Below are positions 16,695 to 24,245 of a DNA stretch of 24,245 nucleotides, in pieces. Every line of letters begins with the position of its first letter. Positions within the stretch are counted from its first letter, which is position 1. The stretch is from Actinomycetes bacterium. Lineage in GTDB: Bacteria > Actinomycetota > Actinomycetes > Actinomycetales > Microbacteriaceae. Location: assembly GCA_023386675.1 (NCBI GenBank), contig JAEWJG010000080.1, positions 1 through 24,245 of the forward strand, in the 5' to 3' direction. Both the position numbers and the translations under genes were made by a program. The notes beneath the pieces are model-generated. The model made no database searches. It worked only from the letters and a program-made list of their open reading frames with translations, and was not told the DNA's origin.

Positions 16695-17678
16695 CTAGAA
16701 GCCGGCCGGCTGGCGAGGGGTGTAGGCCGCCTCGAGCCGGCTGACCTCGTCGTCCGTGAGCGCCAGGTCGAGTGCGGCTACGGCGTCGTCGATGTGGTGC
16801 GGCTTGGTCGCACCGACGATCGGCGCCGACACCGTCTCGCGGCCGGCGACCCAGGCGAGCGCGACCTGCGCCATCGGCACTCCCCGCTCCGAGGCGACAG
16901 CGGCGACCGCTTCCACGATCGCTCGGTTGGACTCCTCCTGTGCGCGGTACAGGGTCTTGCCGAACTCGTCCGTGTCCGCGCGGGTCCCGGAGCCGGACGC
17001 ACCCCAGGGGCGCGTCAGCCGACCACGCGCGAGTGGGCTCCACGGCAGCACGCCGATGCCCGTCGCGCGGCAGAACGGGTGCATCTCGCGCTCCTCCTCA
17101 CGGTCCAGGAGGTTGTATTGGTCCTGCATCGACACGAACCGTGTCCAATGGTTGACCTCGGCGACCCGCTGGAGTTCTGCGAACTGCCACGTCCACATGC
17201 TGGAGGCGCCGATGTAGCGGGCCTTCCCGGCCTTGACGACATCGTGGAGCGCCTCCATCGTCTCCTCCATTTCGACGTTCGGGTCGAATCGGTGGATCTG
17301 GTACAGGTCGACGTAGTCGGTGCCCAGTCGGGCGAGCGAGGCATCGATCTCGTGCATGATCGCAGCGCGCGAGAGTCCGGCGCCATTGCGGCCCTCGCGC
17401 ATCCGCCCGTGGACCTTGGTCAGGATCTGCACGTCCTCGCGGGCGCCGAGCTCCGCGAGCAAAGTGCCCGTGATCTCCTCGCTCGCGCCGAGCGAGTACA
17501 CGTTCGCCGTGTCGAACGTCGTGACCCCGGCCTCGAATGCGCGGCGCACGAACGGCCGCGCCTCGTCGAGGCCGACGCTCCACGGGTGGTTGCCGCGGCC
17601 GGGGTCGCCGTACGACATCATCCCGAGGACGAGGCCGCTGATCTCGAGACCGCTGCTGCCGAGCCGAACAGTGCGCAC
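16695..17678 (-). CDS. Aldo/keto reductase (potassium-channel beta/YajO-like group)
   Basis: This is a 327-residue NADPH-dependent reductase. The tetrad is complete: Asp56 and Tyr61 in FDTANVY, Lys88 in LTKVHG, and His129 in YQIHRFD. The C-terminal cofactor segment IVGATKPHHIDDAVAAL is typical. SMWTWQFAELQRVAE and MQDQYNLLDREEEREMHPFC match the group containing YajO and fungal aryl-alcohol dehydrogenases. GTG 17678 is chosen for its strong GGAGGA at 5-nt spacing; the frame upstream of it is not conserved-looking. It is divergent from the Pot-type operon. It is not a close copy of the AKR at 7709-8695: only fold-level motifs are shared. Confidence 0.88.
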   Translation of the reverse strand: MRTVRLGSSGLEISGLVLGMMSYGDPGRGNHPWSVGLDEARPFVRRAFEAGVTTFDTANVYSLGASEEITGTLLAELGAREDVQILTKVHGRMREGRNGAGLSRAAIMHEIDASLARLGTDYVDLYQIHRFDPNVEMEETMEALHDVVKAGKARYIGASSMWTWQFAELQRVAEVNHWTRFVSMQDQYNLLDREEEREMHPFCRATGIGVLPWSPLARGRLTRPWGASGSGTRADTDEFGKTLYRAQEESNRAIVEAVAAVASERGVPMAQVALAWVAGRETVSAPIVGATKPHHIDDAVAALDLALTDDEVSRLEAAYTPRQPAGF

Positions 17679-17740
17679 GGGGTTCCTCCGATCGTCGGGG
17701 TGGTGTCTCCCGACTCTATGCCGGACCGGGAGGAAGGTCC

Positions 17741-17764
17741 TTGCGATATGCGAAAGCATTTAAC
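17741..17764. promoter_or_regulatory. AT-rich repeat/palindrome segment between AKR and Pot-type operon
   Basis: Within the 193-base divergent gap (17679-17871), ATGCGAAAGCAT (17748-17759) has perfect 4-bp arms, and TGCGATA/TGCGAAA form a direct repeat beside it. The segment is much richer in AT than its surroundings. It may hold a shared operator or promoter. On the minus strand TAGAGT (17718-17713) could be the AKR -10; no good -35 was seen for either direction. Confidence 0.25.
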
Positions 17765-17871
17765 GGGCACGCCACTGATCTCGAAGCGCCCCCCTGTATC
17801 GAGCTGGTGAACGGCACACCAACAATGGATCAACCCGACCGACCCGCCGATAGCCACGAGGAGGACCGCCC

Positions 17872-18816
17872 GTGACCACCGAGACCATCGTCCGCGCCGA
17901 GCCGGAGGCTTCCGTGCCGCCGGCCGCTGCCGGGCCGGGTGCAGCGCGAAGCCGTTCCCGAGGCTCCGGTAAGCGCACCGCGACCGGGCTCCTGCTGCTC
18001 GCACCCGCGATCGTGGCAGTGCTGGCCCTCGCGATCATCCCGATCGTCATCGTCGCCCGCAACTCGTTCGCCGAGAGCAACGTGTACGGCGGCATCACCG
18101 GCGGGTTCACGTTCGCGAACTACGCGCAGCTGTTCGACCCGTCGTACGGCAAGGTGCTCGGCTACAGCCTCGGGATGGCTGCGATCAACACGGTGGTGTG
18201 CGTCGTCGTCGGCTACATCGTCTCGTACTACATCGTGTCGCGTCCGCCGCAGCGCCAGTCCCTGCTCCTGCTCCTGATCATCGTGCCGTTCTGGACGGAC
18301 TTCCTCGTCCGCACGTTCGCCTGGATATCGGTGCTCGGCCGGGGCGGACCCGTCTACGGGCTGCTCGGGGCGCTGGGCGTCGACACCGGCAGCCTGTCGC
18401 TCATCCCGAGCCAGGGCGCCGTCGTGATGGGACTGCTGTACGCGTTCCTGCCCACGGCGATCTTCCCGATCTACGCCAGCATGCGTGCGATCGACCCGTC
18501 CGTGAAGGAGGCGGCGGCCGACCTCGGCTGCGGCTGGTGGCAGACGCATTTCCGGGTGCTCATCCCGCTCAGCGGCACGGGGATCGTCGCCGCGGCGGTG
18601 CTCACCTTCGTCCCGACACTCGGCGTTTTCGTCATCCCCGTCCTGCTCGGCGGCGGGAAGGACCAGCTGGTCGGGAACCTGATCGTCACTTTGTACACCG
18701 AGTTCCGCAACCAGCCGATGGGCGCCGCGGTCTCGATGGTGCTGCTCGTCCTGATGCTCGTGGCCATGGCGGTCGCCGGCCTCATCGCCCGCCGCGGACG
18801 GAAGAAGGTCGCCTGA
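17872..18816 (+). CDS. Polyamine-type ABC transporter permease (PotB-like)
   Basis: This is a 314-residue inner-membrane permease with six main hydrophobic helices. A long Pro/Ala/Arg-rich cytoplasmic N-terminus (about 1-40) precedes helix 1 (LLLLAPAIVAVLALAIIPIVI). The EAA loop that docks the ATPase is KEAAADLGCGWWQTHFRVLIPL (about 203-225), and PFWTDFLVRTFAW is the classic PotB-family segment. The start is GTG 17872 with GAGGAGG upstream. Its stop overlaps the next ATG by one base (TGATG). It is the first gene of a Pot-type operon leading into catabolic genes. The family carries spermidine, putrescine and related cations or amino compounds. Confidence 0.92.
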   Translation: MTTETIVRAEPEASVPPAAAGPGAARSRSRGSGKRTATGLLLLAPAIVAVLALAIIPIVIVARNSFAESNVYGGITGGFTFANYAQLFDPSYGKVLGYSLGMAAINTVVCVVVGYIVSYYIVSRPPQRQSLLLLLIIVPFWTDFLVRTFAWISVLGRGGPVYGLLGALGVDTGSLSLIPSQGAVVMGLLYAFLPTAIFPIYASMRAIDPSVKEAAADLGCGWWQTHFRVLIPLSGTGIVAAAVLTFVPTLGVFVIPVLLGGGKDQLVGNLIVTLYTEFRNQPMGAAVSMVLLVLMLVAMAVAGLIARRGRKKVA

Positions 18817-19646
18817 TGGATCGCGTCACCTCGTGGATCGCCCGCATCGTGCTGGTGTTCCTCTACATCCCGATCGTCGCCGTGATCGTGTATTCGTTCA
18901 ACTCGGCGTCCGGCGGCTACCAGTGGAAGGGCTTCACCCTCCAGTGGTACGGCCAGCTCTTCGGCGACGGGCCGCTGCTCCAGACCCTCGTGATCAGCGT
19001 CGTCGTCGGCGTGCTCGCCGCGTCGGTCGCGACCGTGATCGGGCTGCTCGCCGCCATCGGGATGGTGCGGTTCCCGTTCAAGGGATCCGCCGCCATCCTC
19101 GGCGCGATCGCACTGCCGCTGATCGTGCCGGAGATCGTGCTGGGCGTCGCGCTGCTCAGCGTGTTCAGCTTCCTGCACGTGCCCCTCGGCATCCTCACCC
19201 TCGTCCTCGGGCACCTGATCATCACGCTGCCGCTGACCACGCTCATCCTGATCGGGGCGTTCCGGACCCTCGACCCCAGCCTCATCGAGGCGGCCGCGGA
19301 TCTCGGCTGCACCCCGTGGCGGACCTTCACCCGTGTGCTGTTCCCCCTGCTGCGGTCCTCGATCCTCGCCTCCTGGCTCCTCGCCTTCACCGTCTCGCTC
19401 GGCAACATCGTGATCTCGACCTTCGTCTCGGGGGTCGGCTCCACCACGATGCCGCTGCGCGTCTACTCGCTGCTGAAATCCGGCCTCACCCCGGAGCTCA
19501 ACGCCCTCGGGACGCTCCTGATCGTCCTGACGTTCGTCGTCGTCCTCTCCGTCGGCATCCAACAGATGCGACGCATCCTGGCGAGCCCATCCGGCACCGC
19601 CGCCGCACCACCCGACACCAGCACCACATCCACCACCACTCGCTAG
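18816..19646 (+). CDS. Polyamine-type ABC transporter permease (PotC-like)
   Basis: This 276-residue permease has helix 1 (IARIVLVFLYIPIVAVIVYSF), then FNSASGGYQWKGFTLQWYGQLF, the normal PotC loop. The EAA loop is IEAAADLGCTPWRTFTRVLFPLL (about 157-179), followed by SLGNIVISTFVSG in the terminal domain. The last 20 residues are Ser/Thr/Pro/Ala-rich and probably disordered. ATG 18816 shares one base with the upstream stop (TGATG). A 37-nt C-rich spacer leads to the binding-protein gene. Confidence 0.92.
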   Translation: MDRVTSWIARIVLVFLYIPIVAVIVYSFNSASGGYQWKGFTLQWYGQLFGDGPLLQTLVISVVVGVLAASVATVIGLLAAIGMVRFPFKGSAAILGAIALPLIVPEIVLGVALLSVFSFLHVPLGILTLVLGHLIITLPLTTLILIGAFRTLDPSLIEAAADLGCTPWRTFTRVLFPLLRSSILASWLLAFTVSLGNIVISTFVSGVGSTTMPLRVYSLLKSGLTPELNALGTLLIVLTFVVVLSVGIQQMRRILASPSGTAAAPPDTSTTSTTTR

Positions 19647-19683
19647 TCCCCATCCCCACCGCCCCCTGAACGGGAGAAGACTC

Positions 19684-20748
19684 ATGAAACGCACCACCGC
19701 ACTCGTCGCCGTCGCGGCGATCGCCGCCCTCGGACTGACCGCCTGCTCCTCCGGGTCCGGCGGCTCGTCCTCGGCCGCATCCACGCAGCTCAACATCTAC
19801 GCGTGGGCGGACGAGATCCCGAAGACCGTCATCTCGGCCTTCGAGAAGAAGACCGGCATCAAGGTCACCGTCGACACGTTCGATGCCAACGAGACGATGA
19901 TCTCGAAGCTCGCCGCCGGCGGCTCCGGGTACGACATCGTCGAGCCCAGCCAGTACGCCGTGCAGCAGCTCGTCGGGCAGCAGCTGGTCGAGAAGCTCGA
20001 CCACTCCAAGATCACCGGCCTCGACAACCTCGGCAAGAAGTTCGCCGATCCGAGCTACGACAAGGGCAACGAGTACAGCGTTCCCTGGATCTGGGGCACC
20101 ACCGGCCTCGCCTACAACCAGAAGTGCACCGGCAAGGCCGTCGACAGCTGGGACGCGCTGTGGGACCCGGCGTACAAGGGCAAGATCTACATGCTCGACA
20201 ACATGCTGAGCGCCTACATCCCGGCCCTCCAGTACAAGGGGCTGAAGGCGACCACGACGAGCGAGAAGGATGTCGCGAAGGGCACCCAGGCGCTCCTCGA
20301 CCAGAAGCCGCTGCTCGCCGGCTACAACTCGTCCAACTACGCAGACCTGCTCGCATCGGGTGACGCCTGCGTCGCCGAGGCCTACGGCGGCAGCGCGATC
20401 GCCAAGGTCACCGCGGCGAACCCCGACGTGAAGTTCGTCATCCCCAAGGAGGGCGGAACGCTCTGGGTCGACGGATTCGCCGTCGCGAAGGACGCGCCGC
20501 ACTCGGACGCCGCGTACAAGTGGCTGAACTTCACCCTCCAGCCCGAGATCGCGGCCATGGCCACGAACGACGGCGGCAGCGCCTCGGCCAACGAGGCCGC
20601 CAAGGCGAAGATCACCGACAAGTCGCTGCTCGAGAACGTAGCCGTGTACCCGTCCGACAAGCAGCTGGCGAAGAGCGAGTTCATCGTCGACCCGGGCAAG
20701 GCGCTCGCCTACTTCCAGCAGGGCTGGACGAAGGTCAAGGCCTCCTAG
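19684..20748 (+). CDS. Polyamine-type ABC substrate-binding lipoprotein (PotD-like)
   Basis: This 354-residue type II binding protein has a lipoprotein signal, MKRTTALV then an Ala-rich helix ending in LTAC with Cys21, followed by a Ser/Gly linker. The mature part starts LNIYAWADEIPKTVISAFEKKTGIKVTVDTFD, the PotD/PotF opening. It continues with SKLAAGGSGYDIVEPSQYAVQQLV, YSVPWIWGTTGLAYN (hinge and ligand region) and DGFAVAKDAPHSDAAYKWLNFTL. ATG 19684 follows GGGAGAAG. The gene order permease-permease-binding protein-ATPase differs from E. coli potABCD. The ligand is unknown; the downstream amidase and BKACE genes suggest a nitrogenous acid or amide rather than spermidine. Confidence 0.92.
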   Translation: MKRTTALVAVAAIAALGLTACSSGSGGSSSAASTQLNIYAWADEIPKTVISAFEKKTGIKVTVDTFDANETMISKLAAGGSGYDIVEPSQYAVQQLVGQQLVEKLDHSKITGLDNLGKKFADPSYDKGNEYSVPWIWGTTGLAYNQKCTGKAVDSWDALWDPAYKGKIYMLDNMLSAYIPALQYKGLKATTTSEKDVAKGTQALLDQKPLLAGYNSSNYADLLASGDACVAEAYGGSAIAKVTAANPDVKFVIPKEGGTLWVDGFAVAKDAPHSDAAYKWLNFTLQPEIAAMATNDGGSASANEAAKAKITDKSLLENVAVYPSDKQLAKSEFIVDPGKALAYFQQGWTKVKAS

Positions 20749-20779
20749 GCCGCCCACGAGAACCCTCCAGGAGGACACC

Positions 20780-21931
<1,152 letters not shown>

Positions 21932-21960
21932 TCCCCTCGCTCCCGCACCCCAACCTCCCG

Positions 21961-21974
21961 ACCCCTCGAAAGGA
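21961..21974 (+). repeat. Shared leader ACCCCTCGAAAGGA, copy 1
   Basis: This 14-base sequence, which contains the AAAGGA ribosome binding site of the nitrilase-like gene, is identical to 23517-23530 before the BKACE gene. A related GGAAAGGAT occurs before the CMD gene. It probably reflects a preferred ribosome binding context. Confidence 0.5.
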
Positions 21975-21979
21975 TCACC

Positions 21980-22774
21980 ATGAAGGTCGCAGCCGGTCAG
22001 CTCGCGCCAACCACCGACCTCGCCGTCAACCGGCGGACGATCGAGACCCTCGTCGAGGAGGCCGCGGCGGACAACGTCGACCTCCTCGTCCTCCCGGAAG
22101 AGGCGATGCTGCTCGCGGACGGCGTCGAGCTGCCGCTGGGGGAGATCGCGCGGGCCGAGTGGCCCGGCTTCGTCGAGTTCGTCGCAGGCCTCGCCAAGCG
22201 CAACGGGATGGCCATCATCGCCGCCGGGTACGAGGGCACGGACGGCGACCGGCCGTTCAACACCATCGTCGCGATCGACGAGCGGGGCACCGAGCTGGCG
22301 CGCTACCGCAAGCTCCACCTCTACGACGCGTTCGCCTACCGGGAGTCGGACTACGTGACGCCGGGCGACGGGAACCCGGTCGTGGTCGAACTCGCCGGGG
22401 CCTCCGTCGGGCTGGTCAACTGCTACGACCTGCGCTTCCCAGAGCTCACCCGCAACCTCATCGACCAGGGTGCCGACCTCATCTCGGTCTCCGCCGCGTG
22501 GGTCTCCGGCGCGATGAAGGAGGACCACTGGCGCACGCTGCTCCGGGCACGCGCGATCGAGTCCACCACCTGGCTGGTGGCAGCGGGGTCCGCATCGCCC
22601 GACTGCATCGGCCAGAGCATGGTCGTCGACCCGTTCGGGATCGTGCGCTCGGCCCTCGGCGGCGAGACGTACGGCCTCGCCGTATCGACCGTGTCGCAGC
22701 GCCGGACCGACGAGGTGCGCGCCGTGCTCCCGGTGCTGGAGAACCGCCGGCTCAACACCTCCATCAGCCTCTGA
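21980..22774 (+). CDS. Nitrilase-superfamily carbon-nitrogen hydrolase (amidase-like)
   Basis: This 264-residue hydrolase has the complete Glu-Lys-Cys triad: Glu40 in LPEEAM, Lys111 in YRKLHLYDAF, and Cys148 in NCYDLRFPE. The size and the KLHLYDAF/CYDLRFPE forms match the omega-amidase/Nit-like branch that hydrolyses amides of short omega-acids, rather than true nitrilases of 330 or more residues. There is no signal peptide, so it acts in the cytoplasm on imported substrate. ATG 21980 follows AAAGGATCACC. Position between the importer and BKACE suggests it releases ammonia from an imported amide or trims a pathway intermediate; carbamoyl-amine hydrolysis is an alternative. Confidence 0.9.
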   Translation: MKVAAGQLAPTTDLAVNRRTIETLVEEAAADNVDLLVLPEEAMLLADGVELPLGEIARAEWPGFVEFVAGLAKRNGMAIIAAGYEGTDGDRPFNTIVAIDERGTELARYRKLHLYDAFAYRESDYVTPGDGNPVVVELAGASVGLVNCYDLRFPELTRNLIDQGADLISVSAAWVSGAMKEDHWRTLLRARAIESTTWLVAAGSASPDCIGQSMVVDPFGIVRSALGGETYGLAVSTVSQRRTDEVRAVLPVLENRRLNTSISL

Positions 22775-22813
22775 CCCACCACCCGTCCGTCTCACACCCT
22801 GCGAGGTTCACCC

Positions 22814-23482
22814 ATGTCCGTCAACATCGGACCCAGCCCTGCGCCCATCGACCCGGTGCTGCTCGACAAGCTCGGCCGCGTCTCCTTCCCGACGCTCGGC
22901 CACTACCTGGAGGAGGGCTTCGCCGACCCCGGGATCGCGCGTCTCGCCGGCAGCGGCCGGGTGGTCGGCCGCGCGGTGACGGTCCGTACGACGGCGACCG
23001 ACTCGACGATGCTGCACCACGCGGCGGGACTCGTGGAGGCGGGCGATGTCGTCGTCGTGGACACCGGCGGCGACCTGCGCCACGCTCCGCTCGGCGAGGT
23101 CGTCGCCTCTGCGCTTTCGTTCCGCGGCGCCGGGGGCGCGATCGTCGACGGCAGCGCAACGGACATCGACGAGATCGCGCAACTGGGCCTGCCCGTCTAC
23201 GGGCGCGGCCTCAGCATGCTCACCACCAAGCTGCACGAGATCGACGCCGGCGGCCTCAACATCCCCGTCGTCTGCGGCGGCGTCGTCGTGCGGCCGGGGG
23301 ACATCGTCCTCGCCGACGCCAACGGCGTGCTCTTCGCCCCCGCCGAGGTGCTCGAGGCGGTGATCGACGTCGCTCTCGAGGATGACGCGGAGGAGCCCGA
23401 GCTCGTGCAGGCGCTGCGCGACGGCGGCCGGCTCGGAGACCTCACCGGCGCCAGCGCGACCGTCGCCGGCTTCGTCTCCTGA
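22814..23482 (+). CDS. RraA-like family protein lacking the usual substrate arginine
   Basis: This 222-residue protein has the swivelling beta-barrel fold shared by RraA and HMG/CHA aldolases. Family landmarks are RVVGRAVTVRTT (about 48-60), GDVVVVDTGGD, LGEVVASALSFRGAGGAIVDGSATDIDEI (about 96-124), LPVYGRGLS and VRPGDIVLADANGVLFAP (about 156-173). Aldolase members carry Arg-Asp at the end of the DGxxRD loop: Arg binds the keto-acid carboxylate and Asp helps hold a divalent metal. Here the pair is Thr116-Asp117. Metal binding may remain, but classical oxaloacetate/pyruvate chemistry seems unlikely. ATG 22814 follows GCGAGGTTCACCC. Operon position suggests a lyase or hydratase step in the same catabolic path. 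Confidence 0.85.
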   Translation: MSVNIGPSPAPIDPVLLDKLGRVSFPTLGHYLEEGFADPGIARLAGSGRVVGRAVTVRTTATDSTMLHHAAGLVEAGDVVVVDTGGDLRHAPLGEVVASALSFRGAGGAIVDGSATDIDEIAQLGLPVYGRGLSMLTTKLHEIDAGGLNIPVVCGGVVVRPGDIVLADANGVLFAPAEVLEAVIDVALEDDAEEPELVQALRDGGRLGDLTGASATVAGFVS

Positions 23483-23516
23483 CCCTCCTCCCTCCCGCTT
23501 TCTTCACGCATCCCGC

Positions 23517-23530
23517 ACCCCTCGAAAGGA
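23517..23530 (+). repeat. Shared leader ACCCCTCGAAAGGA, copy 2
   Basis: This is identical to the 14 bases before the nitrilase-like gene (21961-21974). It contains the AAAGGA ribosome binding site four bases before ATG 23535. Confidence 0.5.
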
Positions 23531-23534
23531 CCCC

Positions 23535-24245
23535 ATGCTCCTCAAAGCCGCCATCAACGGTGGGAGGACTCGCGACGAGTTCCCCGCAGTCCCGCTGACC
23601 GCGGAGCAGATCGCCCGGGAGTCCGCCCTCGTCCTCGCGGCGGGCGCCGATGTCGTGCATGCGCACGCCCGCACCCGCGACGGCGCGCAGACGATCCATC
23701 CCGAGCATGTCGGGGCGATGGTCCGTGCGTTCCGGGAGCACTCGCCTGACGGGATCATCGGCACGACGACAGGGCTGTGGACCTGCTCCGGCCACGAGGA
23801 GCGGATGCGGCTCGTCGCCGCCTGGCCGGCGGACGCTCTGCCGGACTTCGCCTCCGTCGCGTTCAGCGAGGAGGGCGCCACCGAGGCGGCCCAGCTGGTC
23901 CTGGACCGCGGAATGGTGCTGGAGAGCGCGGTCTGGTCGATGGACGACGTCCCCGCCCTCCTCGCGTCGCCGACGCTGCACCGGAACGTCCGCATCCTGA
24001 TCGAGCCGGAGCTGGAGGACGCCGACGCGGCTGTCGCAGCGTGCCGCGCGATCGCGGCGGCTCTGCGCGACGCCGGCGTGACGGCGCCCATCCTGTACCA
24101 CGGCTTCGACGCCACGGTCTGGCCGGTCGTCCGCGCCGCCATCGCCGACGGCTGTGAGACCCGCGTCGGACTCGAGGACGGCCTGACCCGCGAGGACGGC
24201 TCTCCCACGCGGGGGAACGCGGAGCTCGTCGAGGCGGTCCGCGCG
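23535..24245 (+). CDS. Beta-keto acid cleavage enzyme (BKACE/DUF849 family), 3'-truncated by window end
   Basis: This frame is open from ATG 23535 to the window edge, giving 237 residues without a stop; full-length members have about 270-310. BKACE enzymes, such as Kce of lysine fermentation, exchange the acyl part of a beta-keto acid with acetyl-CoA, giving acetoacetate and a new acyl-CoA. Zinc ligands are visible: His42 and His44 in VVHAHAR, and the conserved glutamate Glu214 in VGLEDGL. MLLKAAINGGRTRDE is the family opening, and a TTTGLW segment occupies the substrate loop. The last position before the edge, NAELVEAVRA, is the usual penultimate helix, so only a few dozen residues are missing. 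It is probably the cleavage step of the Pot-type operon. The substrate subgroup cannot be told by eye. Confidence 0.88.
   Translation, partial: MLLKAAINGGRTRDEFPAVPLTAEQIARESALVLAAGADVVHAHARTRDGAQTIHPEHVGAMVRAFREHSPDGIIGTTTGLWTCSGHEERMRLVAAWPADALPDFASVAFSEEGATEAAQLVLDRGMVLESAVWSMDDVPALLASPTLHRNVRILIEPELEDADAAVAACRAIAAALRDAGVTAPILYHGFDATVWPVVRAAIADGCETRVGLEDGLTREDGSPTRGNAELVEAVRA

Overview
The window is high-GC DNA (about 70% by eye) with dense genes, many GTG starts and GGAGG-type ribosome binding sites. Together with a HelR-type RNA polymerase rescue helicase and a WYL regulator, this points to an actinobacterium. A Microbacteriaceae member (Leifsonia/Microbacterium-like) fits best, but the genus cannot be fixed from this sequence. 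I see no rRNA, tRNA, CRISPR array, insertion sequence, phage gene or origin. No gene-free stretch exceeds 200 bases.

Region 1 (1-6261) is stress, resistance and regulation. It holds the tail of an unknown gene, a RibD/DHFR-like reductase, a helR-like gene whose reading frame lacks its expected stop, a convergent MFS exporter with an ArsR-type regulator upstream, a VOC/glyoxalase-fold protein, and a WYL regulator. The ArsR-type gene appears to have a leaderless promoter overlapped by a palindromic operator. Region 2 (6262-8695) holds a stand-alone MetE-C-like zinc methyltransferase followed by a perfect terminator-like hairpin, and a convergent YghZ-type aldo/keto reductase.

Region 3 (8895-15723) is a seven-gene operon. 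A branched-chain-amino-acid-type ABC importer (lipoprotein, fused LivH-LivM permease, two ATPases) runs through five successive 4-nt start/stop overlaps into a luciferase-like FMN monooxygenase, a cysteine-free CMD-fold protein and a CxxC AhpD-like protein. The last three resemble the co-occurring families KPN_01858, Avi_7170 and Avi_7169. The layout suggests uptake of an unknown small molecule followed by flavin-dependent oxidation and peroxide or thiol chemistry. Region 4 (15774-17678) carries a PhzF-family protein and a second aldo/keto reductase, both on the minus strand.

Region 5 (17872 to the window end) is a second uptake-plus-catabolism operon. It has a PotBCDA-type (polyamine-like) ABC importer, a nitrilase-superfamily amidase, an RraA-like protein missing the usual substrate-binding arginine, and a beta-keto-acid cleavage enzyme (BKACE/DUF849) cut by the window edge. 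A route for import, amide or nitrile hydrolysis and acetyl-CoA-dependent C-C cleavage of a nitrogenous acid is plausible; the substrate is unknown. Regions 3 and 5 are the best candidates for undescribed metabolic systems.
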